In this document: piece after piece, positions 1-10,772 of the stretch
Layout of the letters: every line of letters begins with the position of its first letter
Position numbering within the stretch: position 1 is the first letter of the stretch
Origin: Liolophura sinensis
Lineage: Eukaryota > Mollusca > Polyplacophora > Chitonida > Chitonidae
Direction of reading: 5' to 3'
Length of the DNA: 64,000 nucleotides
Assembly: GCF_032854445.1 (NCBI RefSeq)
Contig: NC_088301.1
Location: 23,284,226-23,348,225 of the forward strand
Notes under the pieces: model-generated
The model's database searches: none
Told to the model about the DNA's origin: nothing
The model's input: only the letters and a program-made list of their open reading frames with translations
Program-made: the position numbers and the translations under genes

Positions 1-7
1 CTGATTA

Positions 8-1166
8 TTAAAAACGACGACATCTGCTAAGAAAATTGGCCAGGGCCTGGAAAGTCTTATTTCGGTTCGTTTTAGGATTTAAAACAGATGCTAAGGTGAA
101 ATGCCGGAGGCCAATGGAGCGTAAGTTCAGGTAAAGAACACGGTGAGCGTTAGAGTGCCGGGTACATGTAAATAAAAGAGCAATATCATCGTTAACTAGG
201 CATATATCACATAACCCAGATGGGTGCAGATTCATTCTAAATAAATAGGTATTTGTAGGCACCTGTCCCGAAATAAGGCGAAAAACTAGCGTTTCATCTC
301 GTCGAGAAGGTAATGATAATGGCGAATTTAACAAAACAGAACGAGTATACTCGTGAAAAAACCTCCCCTTATTAGATTCATCCTACTGCCGCTGCCAAAT
401 ATCCACAAACTTAGGTGTAACATAACTCATAATTTCATTAATGTTTAAGGGCACATGAAAGGATATATCAAAAAGGGATAAAGCTCTCCGGAACCATGCG
501 AGAATAACTCTGTCCCACTCGAACTTTAAAAAGTGGTCGCTAGAAAAAGGGCTTATGGTATCAACGAACCAATTAGAAGACAGACTTATATCTACTGAGG
601 AAAGAGTAAGGTCTAAATGAGACAGATAACCGGAATGAGGATCTATACGAGTGCCCATTCCATCAATTAAAACACACATTTCATAATCATTAATAAAAGC
701 AGTCATTACCCTCCCATTGAAATTCGTTGTAATGCTACCCCATAAGTGTCCGTAAGCGTTAAAATCCCCACATAATATACAAGTGCTATTAATATAAGAC
801 ATAAGAGTATCAAAATCGTTTCTATCAAAACGACTAGAAGGATTGCATATATTAACTACAGTTGTGGGTGCATCAGACCTCGTAGCAGTATTAAAACATT
901 GTGCCTTAATACTGTTAAAGGGAGGTAACTTTATATCTGAAAAGGATAGGCCGTCTAGAAACATGGCCAGGCCCCCTCTCCCGTCTGTATTCCTATCCAT
1001 TCTACCTATAAAATACCCAGGGTAAGTAAAATCCATATGTGGCTTTAAAAAAGTTTCTTGAGGACATAACATGAGGAGCGGGCTTAAGATTTTGAATATA
1101 ACACTTGAATTCCTCTCCATGAGCGCCAAGACCGCAAATATTCTGATGTAATATGTTAAAAGTCAT
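8..1166 (-). pseudogene. LINE ORF2 remnant: endonuclease joined to C-terminal domain
   Basis: The start is taken at the ATG at 1164-1166, which begins MTFNILHQNICGLG, the usual opening of an APE-like LINE endonuclease. The frame slips once near 1090-1100; downstream, LCPQETFLKP, GGLAMFL, LCGDFNAYG and SDHFL are recognisable endonuclease motifs, including the catalytic GDFN and SDH blocks. Near 495 the endonuclease runs straight into the sequence beginning RALSLFDISF, which lies after RNase H in the second copy, so reverse transcriptase is deleted. A TAG at 383-385 replaces a Trp codon of the sister copy. The last part (8-334) holds the Cys/His-containing tail LCDICLVNDD, which ends at the TAA at 8-10. 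Confidence 0.8.
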
Positions 1167-1307
1167 TGATAAAAAAGCTAAAACAAGATAGGAATATATA
1201 TTTATATTATATAAAGGATAAATAGAATATTGGTCATTCTTTTAAAATCAACAGCCTCAGAGCCAAGACGACTCTGAGCGATACTGAACACTACCTGTAC
1301 CAAACTC

Positions 1308-2438
1308 TTAGGGTCTTCGATTTCGAAGACTTATTAGTATTTTAGAAAAGATGGCGATAAACCTTGTGGCCATTGTGAAAGACATATCGTCTGTTTGAGT
1401 GGGTTCACCACGTGGGGTTCGAGTGGCTATAGACCTGAGGACTGGCTTGACGGGTGTAAAGGTAATAGAATGGGGCTGTTCAGGCGGGGTATCAACTACC
1501 GGCCCTTCTGTCACAGCTCGCTCATTTGGCCCTTCTGGGTAAATTCTATGGGGGTTATCTTCTTCACGTACTGATTTTAACGCATCAGCAAAAGATATTT
1601 TCTTGGTAACCTTTATGAACTGCGCTTTACATACCTGCTTTCTATATGGGCAACCCATATAGGCCGAGCTATGGCTCAGGGACCCGCAGTTGACACATTT
1701 AGGGCGATCCAGGTCAAGACATTCATCAAATGTATGGGGGCCATCACATCTTGGGCATCGCTGGCGCCCCCTACATTCCCCTGAAATATGCCCAAAGGAC
1801 TGACATTTGAAGCAACTTATGGCGGGTGGAACATATTGCTTGAAAGGAAATATTTCGTAACCGAGAGAAACTTCTTCCGTAAGAGCATCCAAATTAAAAT
1901 ATAACATACATCTGGTTTTAGTTTTTTCCTTCCCTTTAGTCAGATGCTGTGCTTTCGTTACTTTGTATTTTTTCAGTGCTTGTTGTACTTCTTCAGTGAT
2001 GTCTTCCCCTAACCCATAAATCACCCCACGTGATAGGGCGATATTTGAGTGCAGCCTGCAGGAGACATCTCTTCCCATCAGCGTTGTTATGCTGATTGCC
2101 TTTTAGGCTTGAGTGGCACTATTGCAAACAATCATTAGATCTTTACCATTAATTTTCTTTACTTGTTTTACATTGCCAATTGCTTGTTGTAAACTCTGAC
2201 CAAATTTAATTGGGTTCCACCCAATGACGGGTAAGCCCCCCATAGATGAAATTACAACATTGTTATTGTTATTTCCCTGCTTCTGACCCACCTGCTTTGC
2301 TTTCTTCCCTTCCTGGGAGCTCCTATATGCTGAAAAATCGCGCGTTCGCTTTGTAGTGGATCGCGTTTCCACGACTTCCATGTCGTCTCCTTCTGCGTGA
2401 TCCATGGCTGTAACTAATGACTGTACTGGTGTATGCAC
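1308..2438 (-). pseudogene. LINE ORF1 (gag-like, zinc-knuckle RNA-binding protein), one in-frame stop
   Basis: A single reading frame of about 376 codons, interrupted by one in-frame TAA at 2103-2105. Codons on both sides are in the same frame, so this is a point stop and not a frameshift. The N-terminal third is low-complexity with an asparagine run. The C-terminal half has three Cys/His knuckles in series: CFKCQSFGHISGEC, CPRCDGPHTFDEC, and CVNCG followed by a spaced His and Cys. This is the typical ORF1 arrangement of Jockey/I-type LINEs, whose product packages LINE RNA. ORF2 begins about 140 bp downstream at 1166. Confidence 0.85.
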
Positions 2439-2499
2439 AGGAGAGTTATTACAAGACGACAGTTAAAAATAGCAGAAAGTGCTCGGGAGCTGCTCCGAG

Positions 2500-2580
2500 C
2501 TATATATTACTATATACATTATATATTACTATATACACTATATATTACTATATATACAATCAATTATAGAAATCTTGGAT
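2500..2580. repeat. TA-rich short tandem repeat
   Basis: Three imperfect copies of 'TATATATTACTATATACA' lie next to the 5' limit of LINE copy 1. It may be a target-site or 5' UTR repeat; no function is evident. Confidence 0.6.
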
Positions 2581-2639
2581 TAACTGTATTTCTAATATCA
2601 GTTGTGACTGCTTATCAGCAAAAAAAAAAAAAAGAAAAT

Positions 2640-2990
2640 AAAATTGTTGTCAAAAAGCCCAATACTAAGCAACAAACGTGTATTATTAATTTAGAATTTA
2701 CAAGACCGAAAGCTATTACAAATAAATCCCAAAAATATCAAATATACAACACTATGAAAACCACTCTCAATAAACGCCTGTACAAGAAAGGGGGTTAAGT
2801 TGACCTTTGCCTCCTTTGCCACGTCCAGACATGCTTGATTGTTTCTATTGAGCTGAGCAAGTAGAAATATGCTGAGCGGGGGGGGGGGGGGGGATAGCAC
2901 ATTGTAGCTTGTAACATTTGTAGCATTATAGCCGACGAATTTTGGGCTTGATGACTAAAAGAAAAAAATAAGTGTTTGTACGGGGTCATT
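2640..2990 (-). repeat. Dispersed segment with a histone H4-like start (copy in left flank)
   Basis: About 350 bp that can be aligned by eye with 39420-39740 in unit 2 and 62050-62360 in unit 3. Shared blocks are an A-rich stretch ending '...GGGGGTTAA', a 'TTGACCTTTGCC' block and a 'TTGAGCAGAAA/TGCTGAGC' block. This copy is the most diverged and contains a poly-G run at 2879-2894. The segment carries the H4-like fragment annotated separately. Whether it is a mobile repeat or a local duplicate is unknown. Confidence 0.5.
2803..2832 (-). pseudogene. Histone H4-like N-terminal fragment (10 codons)
   Basis: The minus strand from the ATG at 2830-2832 reads [10 protein letters not shown], identical to the first ten residues of histone H4. 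H2A genes in this window read ...GGKA at the last position. After codon 10 the match stops (QLNPLS...) and the frame soon ends, so it cannot make a histone. The match is short, so descent from an H4 gene is probable but not proven; the shorter related forms in units 2 and 3 support a common source. Confidence 0.4.
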
Positions 2991-3362
2991 GTTCACTATG
3001 ATGACCATTACTTAATGTAATTATACAATCCATATTTACAGTACAAGAAAGGCAGGTACATGGGTTAAAGAGATTTTTGGGAAAGGTGGGCGTTAGAACA
3101 CTCAAGATGTTATAACATATACCGAACACAGAGTATAGTATAGGAACAGCTGAACAGTATACATAGATAATACCTATAGACAAAAACAGTAGAAGCGTCA
3201 GCTCGTATCAGTTCTGTATGGGTAAAAAACGACACCAACCACTATAAAAGCGACAGATAGGCCGATCCAACCATGTTAACATTAAAAAATATACCTTCAT
3301 ATAATTAATAATACTCAGGCAAATTATATTTATACAATCATGAGTGTTATATTCTGTATACT
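2991..3362. other. Unassigned spacer
   Basis: AT-rich sequence between the H4-like segment and the second LINE copy. I see no convincing coding region, RNA gene or repeat structure. Confidence 0.5.
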
Positions 3363-4060
3363 ACGGATTATTAAAAACGACGACATCTGCTAAGAAAATT
3401 GGCCAGGGCCTGGAAAGTCTTATTTCGGTTCGTTTTAGGATTTAAAACAGATGTTAAGGTAAAATGCCGAAGGCCAATGGAGCGTAAGTTCAGGTAAAGA
3501 ACACGGTGAGCGTTAGGGTGCCGGGTACATGTAAATAAAAGAGCAGTATCATCGTTAACTAGGCATATATCACATAACCCAGATGGGTGCAGATTCATTC
3601 TAAATAAATAAGTATTTGTATTCATCTCGTCGGGAACGTAATGATAATGGCGAATTTAACAAAACAGAACGATTATACTTGTGAAAATACCTCCCCTTAT
3701 TAGATTCATCCCACTGCCGCTGCCAAATATCCACAAACTTAGGTGTAACATAACTCATAATTTCATTAATGTTTAAGGGCACATGAAAGGATATATCAAA
3801 AAGGGATAAAGCTCTCTTCGCCAGGGAGTCTGCCATTTCGTTCCCAACAATGCCGACATGAGCTGGCACCCAGTCAAAACTCACAGAGACGCCCTGGTAA
3901 CGAAGAGTGACGCATAAATATGCTGAGCACAAGCCCTGCAGCGCTTTATATACCCGCGACTCGGACCTGGACGAATGCATGGTGTGTACAATTATCTGAG
4001 CGGTGATTGGTTGAAAAGCGCGGGCCGGCTTGGCTCTGCCAGTCAGGCGAAGCATGCAAA
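3363..4060 (-). mobile_element. LINE broken copy 2, 5'-truncated, with RNase H end
   Basis: Minus-strand 3' end of the same LINE family as at 1-2500; the two are nearly identical over the last ~490 bp. Here the ORF2 tail follows a clear RNase H C-terminal motif, WVPAHVGIVGNEMADSLAKR, at about 3800-3895. A ~35 bp deletion near 3620, relative to copy 1, shifts the frame before the last block. The 5' end is truncated somewhere near 4060-4130, as is usual for LINE insertions. Dead copy. Confidence 0.8.
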
Positions 4061-4130
4061 GCCATACCTCGACACGTCAAGGAATGCCTCGACCCAAAGC
4101 AGGCTCTCCTGTCCGCCCCAATCCCCACGT

Positions 4131-4850
4131 CATCCCCTACCCACTTCTCATTCTACAGTGGTGCAAACACACACACAGAGAGGCACGGAGGCTTTCCTAT
4201 ATACACATATAGGGTTCGTACTGGGACCATGTGGCTAATTAGTTTGACTTCATATGGGCCTGGATTGTTTCATGGGCCATTCGTTCATTGTGTGCATCGA
4301 TTGCACTACTGGTACATCCGTTTCAAGTTTAAATGGAGAAATGTATCAATCAGAAGAGAATGCAGTGTACATGAAAACCCATTATTGCACCAAGCACCAT
4401 AACGGAATTAATTATGAAAGTAATTACCCGATTGTAATTAACCTTAAACACCCACAAGCTTAAATTACAGAGAAGATGTAGGCATATATATGCTAATTTT
4501 CATGAAAATCGGTTCCATACTTCAGGTAGAGGTGCATGGACAAAATGATGAAATGGAAAAGCACTACATGTTGCGCAAAGTCCTGAATGGGGGTAACTGT
4601 GAAAAGAGACTGGCAAACAAGCAGATATACAGTGTGAAAGTAACTGTGTATGCAAAAGAGACACAAGATGTGTACCACAGGAACATTAATGTGTACCTTG
4701 GGTATACATCATCTTTCTGTGCGTATAGGCCTACATACACTTTTAATGTGATCAAATTGCATGAGTAGACCTACCTGAGACACACACACACATCTTGTGT
4801 ACAAAAGGTGAGTACGAAATGGCGCACACTGACTTTTTTGAGAGCATACC
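4131..4850. other. Unassigned non-coding stretch
   Basis: Open frames here are short, overlapping on both strands and without recognisable domains. Some CA/TG simple sequence is seen near 4160-4180 and 4780-4800. No supported gene. Confidence 0.5.
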
Positions 4851-5065
4851 GCACATAGCGGAGACGGGCGATCTTATATACACGCTGCCCTAGCAGCAAT
4901 GCACTTTTCAACTTAGGTTCACTGATTGGCGTACGCCATGTAGTTCGGCCTGGACCGATGAGAAAGATTCCCTTTAGAGTTATTCCCCCTGAACGGCCAC
5001 TCTGCTACATGGCCTGCATGTCAGCCTGCTTTTCCAGCATGCCTGCTCGAACCTGTGCTGTCTAC
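4850..5065. repeat. Dispersed repeat, shared with 62345-62590
   Basis: Alignable by eye with the extra sequence in unit 3 (62345-62590). Both share 'TTTAGAGTTATTCC', 'CTGAACG', 'CATGGCCTGCATGTCAGCCTG' in part, a 'GGCATGC'-like block and a final 'CTGTCTAC'. It is likely a non-autonomous element; its ends were not resolved. Confidence 0.55.
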
Positions 5066-6300
5066 AGCTACAGCTACAGCTAAGTATATGCCACTATACA
5101 TTTTACAATAGCATCATTTTACGTATATCTATATAGTGCCATCGAATGTTAAGCTGTGTTTTGGCACTCGTGCACAAGCCCCTAACCTTAAACCTATTAC
5201 ATTATGCACTGCCCTGTCACATTGCTCCACGCGTACCAGTACCTACAATATCTAGAATGTCTTCATACATGTATTCTACTTGGTTTGCTACATATGTATA
5301 TACTGAACGTATGTTCGATGGGGAAAGCACCTCAGTCCATACGCCGGCTTCCATTGCTGCCACTGCATTTAATGCATGTCGATCTCCTTGCAACTACAAT
5401 GCTGCATGCATGGATGTATAGATGACACGCACGGACCTCCGTGAAAGCTTGCACAAAATATGCATTCGCTATTCAAGAAACTTGATATAACACGCACACC
5501 AGTGCAGGGATGTGTAATCATTTTGTCCAGTGGCCAAAATTCCGGTTTAAGGTAGTATATATGTACGTATATCTACATGTAGGCTAAATATAGATCCGCG
5601 AGTACACTGAAATGCCACCCAAAAAGTAAAATTAAGATAAAATGAAATAAATACGGGCGTACATTACATAATGTAAAAACGCTGCGCACATGCCTGAAGA
5701 AGCATTGGCTTTGGGCGGGCAAGTGTTGCATCCATTTGGAGTTCACTTTTATGAAGAGTTCCTGTGGGCAAATTTGGTGTGAAAATGTGGACCCCAGTTC
5801 GGACTTTGTTTATAAAGCTGTTGAGGTGGGGTGTGTGTGAAGGGCACGTCGAAATTTTGGCCGATTACCCACAATGCAGCGGGGCGACCGTTCACGTGTA
5901 AGGCGCAAGCCTATATGCATTAACTGTATACACCGTGACGTGGTGCTGGAAACGATGGCGTAATGGTAGAGTCATATATATATAGGCTATGTTGCATGGT
6001 GTGTTTACCCGAGGCACATGCACGCACGCATGGATCAGGGATTATACACGAGTTTGTCGCATGTGATGCTTTACGTGCACTTCGGCACATTATTCTGTAA
6101 GACGGATCGAAAGGCAGAGACCACGTGATCTCCTTCGTATAACAAACGGCGTGGGTACCGAAGACGGTCCTGCCAAGGTTATTGCATAGGAAAATGTCTG
6201 TGTTCGAATCGCTGTCAGCGATCTTGTATCCGTTTGATTCGTATAATTTTCAGCTTTCCAGATAGTCTGAGTATTTCTGCAGAGCTTTCGTGAAGTTATT
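5066..6300. other. Unassigned non-coding stretch
   Basis: AT-rich sequence with many ATG/ACATGT words. I find no convincing exon, RNA gene or repeat boundary. Predicted frames of 60-90 codons look like chance frames. Confidence 0.45.
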
Positions 6301-6557
6301 TTGTACAACTATAGGCCTTACTGGTCGCTAGCGAAGTCCAAGGCAAAAAGTGACCTTTTCCCCAATGCTTTAACAATGGGCGGCCATTTAGTTTTTGTTT
6401 TCGACACAAAAGGGTGTATGGTGACTTGTCCTCCAACTGCGGACCCGTCTTTTTTATTTCTTTATTATTATTACATTTTTTTGTGTGAGTCCATGTATGC
6501 ATGCCTCCATTCAGTGACTTATTTATATATACGTGGACATACATGTTGGAAGCTACA

Positions 6558-6701
6558 CGGGCTCTGCCCGGTTTCGTCCCACCATAGTGCTGGCTGCCGT
6601 GGTATAAGTGAAATATTCTTGAGCACGGCGTACAACAGCAATTAACAAGTAAGTAAGCAAGTAAATAAATAAATAAAATAAATAAATAAATAAATAAATA
6701 T
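6558..6701 (-). mobile_element. SINE A (molluscan-type, TTTATTTATTTG-tailed)
   Basis: The minus strand reads (TTTA)n, then '...GCCGTGCTCAAGAATATTTC', a 'CAGCACTATGGTGGGA' block and 'CCGGGCAGAGCCCG'. The same element occurs on the plus strand at 27111-27236, 49484-49638 and 62936-63030. I recognise it as a common short interspersed repeat of mollusc genomes (from memory). The (AAAT)n run at 6660-6701 is its variable end. Confidence 0.75.
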
Positions 6702-6722
6702 AGGAGCTTTATGGATGGGTTC

Positions 6723-6973
6723 TCGGTCCACTCACTTCCGCTTAATTTAGCACAATTTAACACCTTAAGTAGTGCTCAAATTGCTCTTTGTGGATGTTTG
6801 TCACTTTACTGCGCTACACACTATATATACAGCTGCATGCATGCATGGGAAGAGCAGACGAAGAGCAGTGAGTGAGCGACCTGAATGTGTATGTGATGCT
6901 TGCAGGGGGGATATGTCATGATTATGCCTTATCGCCACATCGGCAGAATTTCAGCCATGCACGTCATGACGAG

Positions 6974-7032
<59 letters not shown>

Positions 7033-7047
7033 GTTGTCCTCTTACTT
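6723..7047. repeat. Local direct duplication, left copy
   Basis: Matches 7867-8153: both begin around 'CCACTCACTTCCGCTTAATT', continue through 'AGTAGTGCTCAAATTGCTC', a repeated GCATGCATGCATGG block and 'CAGTGAGTGAGCGACCT', and end at 'GGTTGTCCTCTTAC'. This copy has an expanded (TA)n(GA)n tract; the right copy has only a few TA units. The right copy abuts the truncated H2A gene. Confidence 0.8.
6974..7030. repeat. Compound (TA)n(GA)n microsatellite
   Basis: About 14 TA units followed by about 13 GA units, inside the left copy of the local duplication. Confidence 0.9.
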
Positions 7048-7480
7048 ACATGAAGGTAAGATTTTTATATATAGGACATGTAAATTAAGAAGTAATCTGT
7101 TTATTTTAACAGAAAGCCCGTTATCTGAGTGATGTAATAAAATGTATTTTGTTATAACGTAATGCTGTCATATTCAACATATAATAACCCCAATGTTAGT
7201 CTAATAGAATCTATATGTTGCATTAAGAGAATGTGTGAGTGTATGTACATGTGTGTTATATTTAACGGAATAATCTCTTTGCGGAATGTATTCTAGAATC
7301 ACTTAGACAAGAGACTTTGGTAAATTTAACGGATTAATTTTTCAATGAATGTTGGAAGAACGTGCTAATTACTTACACGAAGATATACAGGAATGTGCAC
7401 GTGGGAACGTACGTTGAGATCCTGCATACATATACACATGCACACGTTTATGCACACATATATACGTACAAACATGTATG
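7048..7480. other. Unassigned AT-rich spacer
   Basis: No gene recognised. It includes a purine/pyrimidine-alternating 'CATACATATACACATGCACAC' type stretch near 7420-7480 that could adopt non-B DNA. It lies just downstream of the truncated H2A on its coding strand. Confidence 0.4.
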
Positions 7481-7549
7481 TAAAAATGAGTGCATGGAGT
7501 TGCTTTACAAGTGCTTAGATGGAAAAGGTTCTTTCGGGAAGAATTGGTT

Positions 7550-7565
7550 GGCCCTGAAAAGGGCC
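7550..7565 (-). promoter_or_regulatory. Histone mRNA 3' stem-loop of the truncated H2A
   Basis: Minus strand GGCCCTTTTCAGGGCC: a six-base-pair stem with a TTTC loop, the SLBP-bound 3' end signal of replication-dependent histone mRNAs. A purine-rich 'CCGAAAGAACC' follows, like a histone downstream element. It sits 44 nt after the H2A stop. Confidence 0.9.
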
Positions 7566-7609
7566 GTTGGATGGATAGTGTCTTGACGGACAGTCGGTGT
7601 TCTGGGCGC

Positions 7610-7870
7610 TTATTTGCCGGCCTTCCGGGTCTTCTTGGGCAGGAGTACAGCCTTTATGTTGGGCAAAACACCTCCCTGGGCGGTGGTGACGCCGGACAGG
7701 AGCCTGTTCAATTCCTCACCGTTTCGGACGGCCAGCTGGAGATGTCGAGGAATAATTCTGGACTTCTTGTTGTCACGTGCGGCGTTTCCTGCCAACTCGA
7801 GAACTTCGGCAGCCAGGTATTCGAGCACGGCAGCCAGGTAGACAGGAGCTCCGGCTCCCACTCGCTCGGC
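7610..7870 (-). pseudogene. 5'-truncated canonical histone H2A
   Basis: Encodes H2A residues 40 to the C-terminus ([20 protein letters not shown]...KKTRKAGK, 86 codons), with canonical R77, Q84 and Q104. One acidic-patch residue is altered: D90 is Gly (RNGEELN). Residues 1-39 and the promoter are missing. The frame continues into unrelated sequence that is also present, without H2A, at 6723. The 3' stem-loop is intact, so the loss was at the 5' side only. It differs clearly from the H2A variants in the three units, so it comes from a different H2A gene. Most likely a dead fragment. Confidence 0.85.
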
Positions 7871-8153
7871 CCACTCACTTCCGCTTAATTTAGCACAGTT
7901 TAACACCTTAAGTAGTGCTCAAATTGCTCTTTGTCGATGTTTGTCACTTTACACACTATACAGCTGCATGCATGTATGCATGGGGAGAGCAGGCGAAGAT
8001 CAGTGAGTGAGCGACCTATACGTATGGGATGCTTGCATGGGGGATATATAATGTATAAATATAGGGAGAGACAGAATGATTATGCCTTAACATCACATCT
8101 GCAGAATTTCAGCCACATCATGGTGAGTATATATAGACAGGTTGTCCTCTTAC
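7867..8153. repeat. Local direct duplication, right copy
   Basis: Second copy of the segment at 6723-7047, starting exactly where H2A homology ends. Confidence 0.8.
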
Positions 8154-8206
8154 ACTCTCGTTAAATAAATTTAATGTCTTCGGGTCACTCATTACATATC
8201 CTATAT

Positions 8207-8466
8207 AGCTTACACTTTGTGGCGGTGGTTCACTGTATTACTCCGGTTTCTTCCTCATTACTTACATTAATGGCTTACACTTTGTGGCGGTGGTTAACTG
8301 TATTACTCCGGTTTCTTCCTCATTACTTACATTAATGGCTTACACTTTGTGGCGGTGGTTAACTGTATTACTCCGGTTTCTTCCTCGTTACTTACATTAA
8401 TGGCTTACACTTTGTGGCGGTGGTTAACTGTATTACTCCGGCTTCTTACTCATCACGTACATCACA
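8207..8466. repeat. 65 bp minisatellite (4 copies)
   Basis: Tandem copies starting with GGCTTACACTTTGTGGCGG at about 8207, 8272, 8337 and 8402, a period of exactly 65 bp. Internal copies are almost identical. Related arrays with shorter periods lie at the edges of every large unit downstream. Confidence 0.9.
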
Positions 8467-8565
8467 CTTTATGAAACCGACCCCGATGGTGGTAGAGCGT
8501 CCGTTTCGCGAGCAGTAAATCCATGGTCAGTCCTTGGTTGGGAAACACCTAACACCTTAAAGGAG
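8466..8565 (+). mobile_element. tRNA-like SINE head (tentative)
   Basis: Contains 'GGTGGTAGAGCGTCCGTTTC', a box-A-like tRNA start, followed by a GGTTGGGA-type block. Related sequence follows the minisatellite at 28964 and 51700. Ends not resolved. Confidence 0.4.
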
Positions 8566-9164
8566 AAGAAAATTTTAATAGCAATGAATTACCATTGAAA
8601 AGAGTATCCATTTCCTCGCAGGTGCACGCCTTAAAAAAAATTAAAATATGTACCTGAAGTTGATAAATTATAAATAAAGTCATCGCCCATTTCCGCTGTG
8701 TGCGACTCCATTGTGCCTAGGAACTAGTCCTGAAGTCTTCTGTGTTAGGAGGAGAATTGCCGTTGGAAAACGCCGAAGTGCAGTTCATACATTTGCGGTA
8801 GAACTCTTCTTCCCAGAAGGTAGCGAACAGTAGAGTTCGTTTTCCGCTTGACGATCGGGAAACCGGAATGTTGGGCCGAGGTTCCGAGTTTACGCGAACA
8901 AGCCGGCAGTTTTAACGACTCTCATTGGCTGAGAGGTAACACACCCCCAGCATAAATTACAGGGTGTTAAAGATGGAGGACGCGATGGATTCAGCGATTT
9001 ATGCCAGCTTTGCCGTTTTGAGGCTTTACGTGTATGGCGAGGAAAAATTGCAAAATTATGCAGCATGCACCACCAGATTGAGTTCTCTTTTCAGCCTATA
9101 GTGTCATGTTTTTAAGTTTTCTTCTCCTTTCAAAGAAAAACGCTTTACGTTCCGGATTAAGGGA
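8566..9164. other. Unassigned stretch
   Basis: No supported gene. Contains short A-runs and a GC-richer part near 8860-8950. Possibly part of an unrecognised repeat. Confidence 0.4.
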
Positions 9165-9358
9165 AAGTGGAACGACTGATTGACCCGCATAAGCATAAAT
9201 GGCTCGAGTGGGGCACCTTACTTGCCTCCGGTAAGTCGTCTCAGTGAAGCTGCACTAAGTACGAACGGTGGAAATCCGTCATGTATCAATACATGCAATG
9301 TAAGGACGCCTTCGTCATCATGTGACTGAAAAATTTTTAATTACGACGTTAAACCCCA
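9165..9358 (+). mobile_element. SINE with 'TTAAACCCCAAGCACTCACT' end
   Basis: The body includes 'GGTAAGTCGTCTCAGTGAAG' and 'ATGTAAGGACGCCTTCGTC', then 'GTGACTGAAAAATTTTTAA' and the end 'GTTAAACCCCAAGCACTCAC'. This 3' module is one I associate with mollusc SINEs (from memory). Confidence 0.6.
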
Positions 9359-9757
9359 AGCACTCACTTATCCACTTGAGCTTTTTGGCGATGGTTTACT
9401 GCATTGCTCTGGTTTCTCTCTCATCACTGGCTTACACCACTAGCTTACACTGCCGTGGTTTACTGCATTACTCTGGTTTTTGTCTCTTCACTAGCTTACA
9501 CTTTGTGACTGTGGATTACTGCATTACTCTGGTTTCTCTCATCACTAGCTTACACTTTGTGAAGGTGGTTTGCTGCATTACTCTGGTTTCTCTCATCACT
9601 GGCTTACACTTTCTGACGGTGGTTTACTGCATTACTCTTGTTTTTCTCTCATCAGTGGCTTAAATCACGAGTCTATACTTTATGGCAGTGGTTTACTGTG
9701 TTACTCTGGTTTGTTTCTCACCACTGGCTTACACTTTGTGGCGGTGGTTTACTGCAC
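9359..9757. repeat. Boundary minisatellite left of unit 1
   Basis: About seven irregular copies (54-60 bp) of the 'GCTTACACTTTGTG...GGTTTACTGCATTACTC' repeat. Unit 1 homology starts immediately after it ('CTCAGAGGACACAAG'). Confidence 0.85.
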
Positions 9758-10440
9758 TCAACGTCTCAGAGGACACAAGTATAGGATTGTCCGCATACTG
9801 TGATCCCGTGAGGCCTCATACCTGGTGTCTTTGACATGGTCTAGTGTAACATTACCGTGCATGCTACCAACCTTCTACAAGTAGATACTTTGTAAACAGC
9901 ATAATGTTACGGTACGGTGTTCATCTTTTTTCTGTTTTCTTTTAATGGGTAATTTGGTCTAAAGATGTTTGTGGAATGTGCCAAAGGCCTTATGCATCAT
10001 AACGGTAGTGTATCTCTCAAATTAATTATAGGGACTCAAATTACAATAATCTTGACAATCCAGCAACAGTAATTGAATAAAAAATTCAGAAGCTTGGAAT
10101 ATTGATGTCAAACATTTGTATATATTATCAGCAATATCAAACGATGTACCATGTACACAAAATAAACTCAGTTTGAAATTTCTTTGAAATATTTCAAAAT
10201 ATGTACAAAAATAAGTTCATATGGCAAAATATGTATTGACACATACATGTAAATGTAGGCCAAAACCTGAAGGAGTATCCCGCACATTGTAAACATTAAG
10301 CCGCATTAACGATTTTAAGGAAAAATTCTCTAGGACACGAGTTCTGGTTGGAAGTCCTTCACAAAACACGATTACAACACAGCAGCTTGAAGCGGTTGAC
10401 TTACTCTGACAAATAACAGCTGTTTCTAGCACCACAAATT
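9757..10440. repeat. 3' flank of coiled-coil gene, unit 1 (paralogous segment A)
   Basis: Matches 29367-30090 and 52120-52830 (same place in units 2 and 3). More distantly it matches the 3' flank of the DUF229 gene (18860-19480). Shared words include 'TCATATGGCAAAATAT', 'ACATGTAAATGTAG' and 'TAAGCTGCATTAA'. No coding potential seen. Bases 10440-10770, to the coiled-coil stop, hold nothing recognisable beyond 3' UTR-like sequence. Confidence 0.6.
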
Positions 10441-10772
10441 GAATTCAATGAAACCGTTTAGGGTTGCGTATCGCATTAATTATGATATTGGTTTCAATAC
10501 GTTCACAACATTAGACAAAATTATTTACATCAGAAAATTATTTTTTTTTGGCGAAATTCTACACGTCAACACGCAGTGAAAGGTCTATCACTACGTGTGT
10601 ATTATCGTCACTATAGTAACTACCGTACACGTAATGTGTAACCACATGCCTATGTTTTGATAAGTCCTTAATTCTAGCAAACAAAATTGACTGGAAATTA
10701 ATGGTGGCATAAACCATGTGTAATATTCTCTCATTTAACCAGTCTTCAATACGCCCACGTGCATACAGTCAT

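Larger units (their letters stand above)
1..2500 (-). mobile_element. LINE (non-LTR retrotransposon), broken copy 1
   Basis: A degenerate non-LTR retrotransposon read on the minus strand. It shows ORF1 with CCHC zinc knuckles (1308-2438), then the start of ORF2 with an APE-type endonuclease domain (about 510-1166), joined directly near 495 to the far C-terminal part of ORF2. The reverse transcriptase and most of RNase H are missing. Comparison with the second copy at 3363-4060, which carries an RNase H motif, places the element in the RNase H-bearing I/Nimb-like group (clade is inference). The 3' end runs off the window at base 1. The 5' end is not sharply defined; it fades near 2500, where a TA-rich tract begins. 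Confidence 0.85.

Noticed and set aside
6296-6763. 155-codon minus-strand frame in the left flank
   Set aside because: Runs through the SINE A element and its (TTTA)n tail, which explains the Leu/Tyr/Ile runs.
8466-8565. A functional tRNA gene at the tRNA-like head
   Set aside because: I could not fold a full cloverleaf with a credible anticodon arm and T-loop. A SINE head is the simpler reading.
9322-9663. 113-codon frame with internally repeated CITLVSLITGLHF-like motifs
   Set aside because: Translation of the boundary minisatellite; similar frames at 28225-28629 and 51493-51738 have the same origin.
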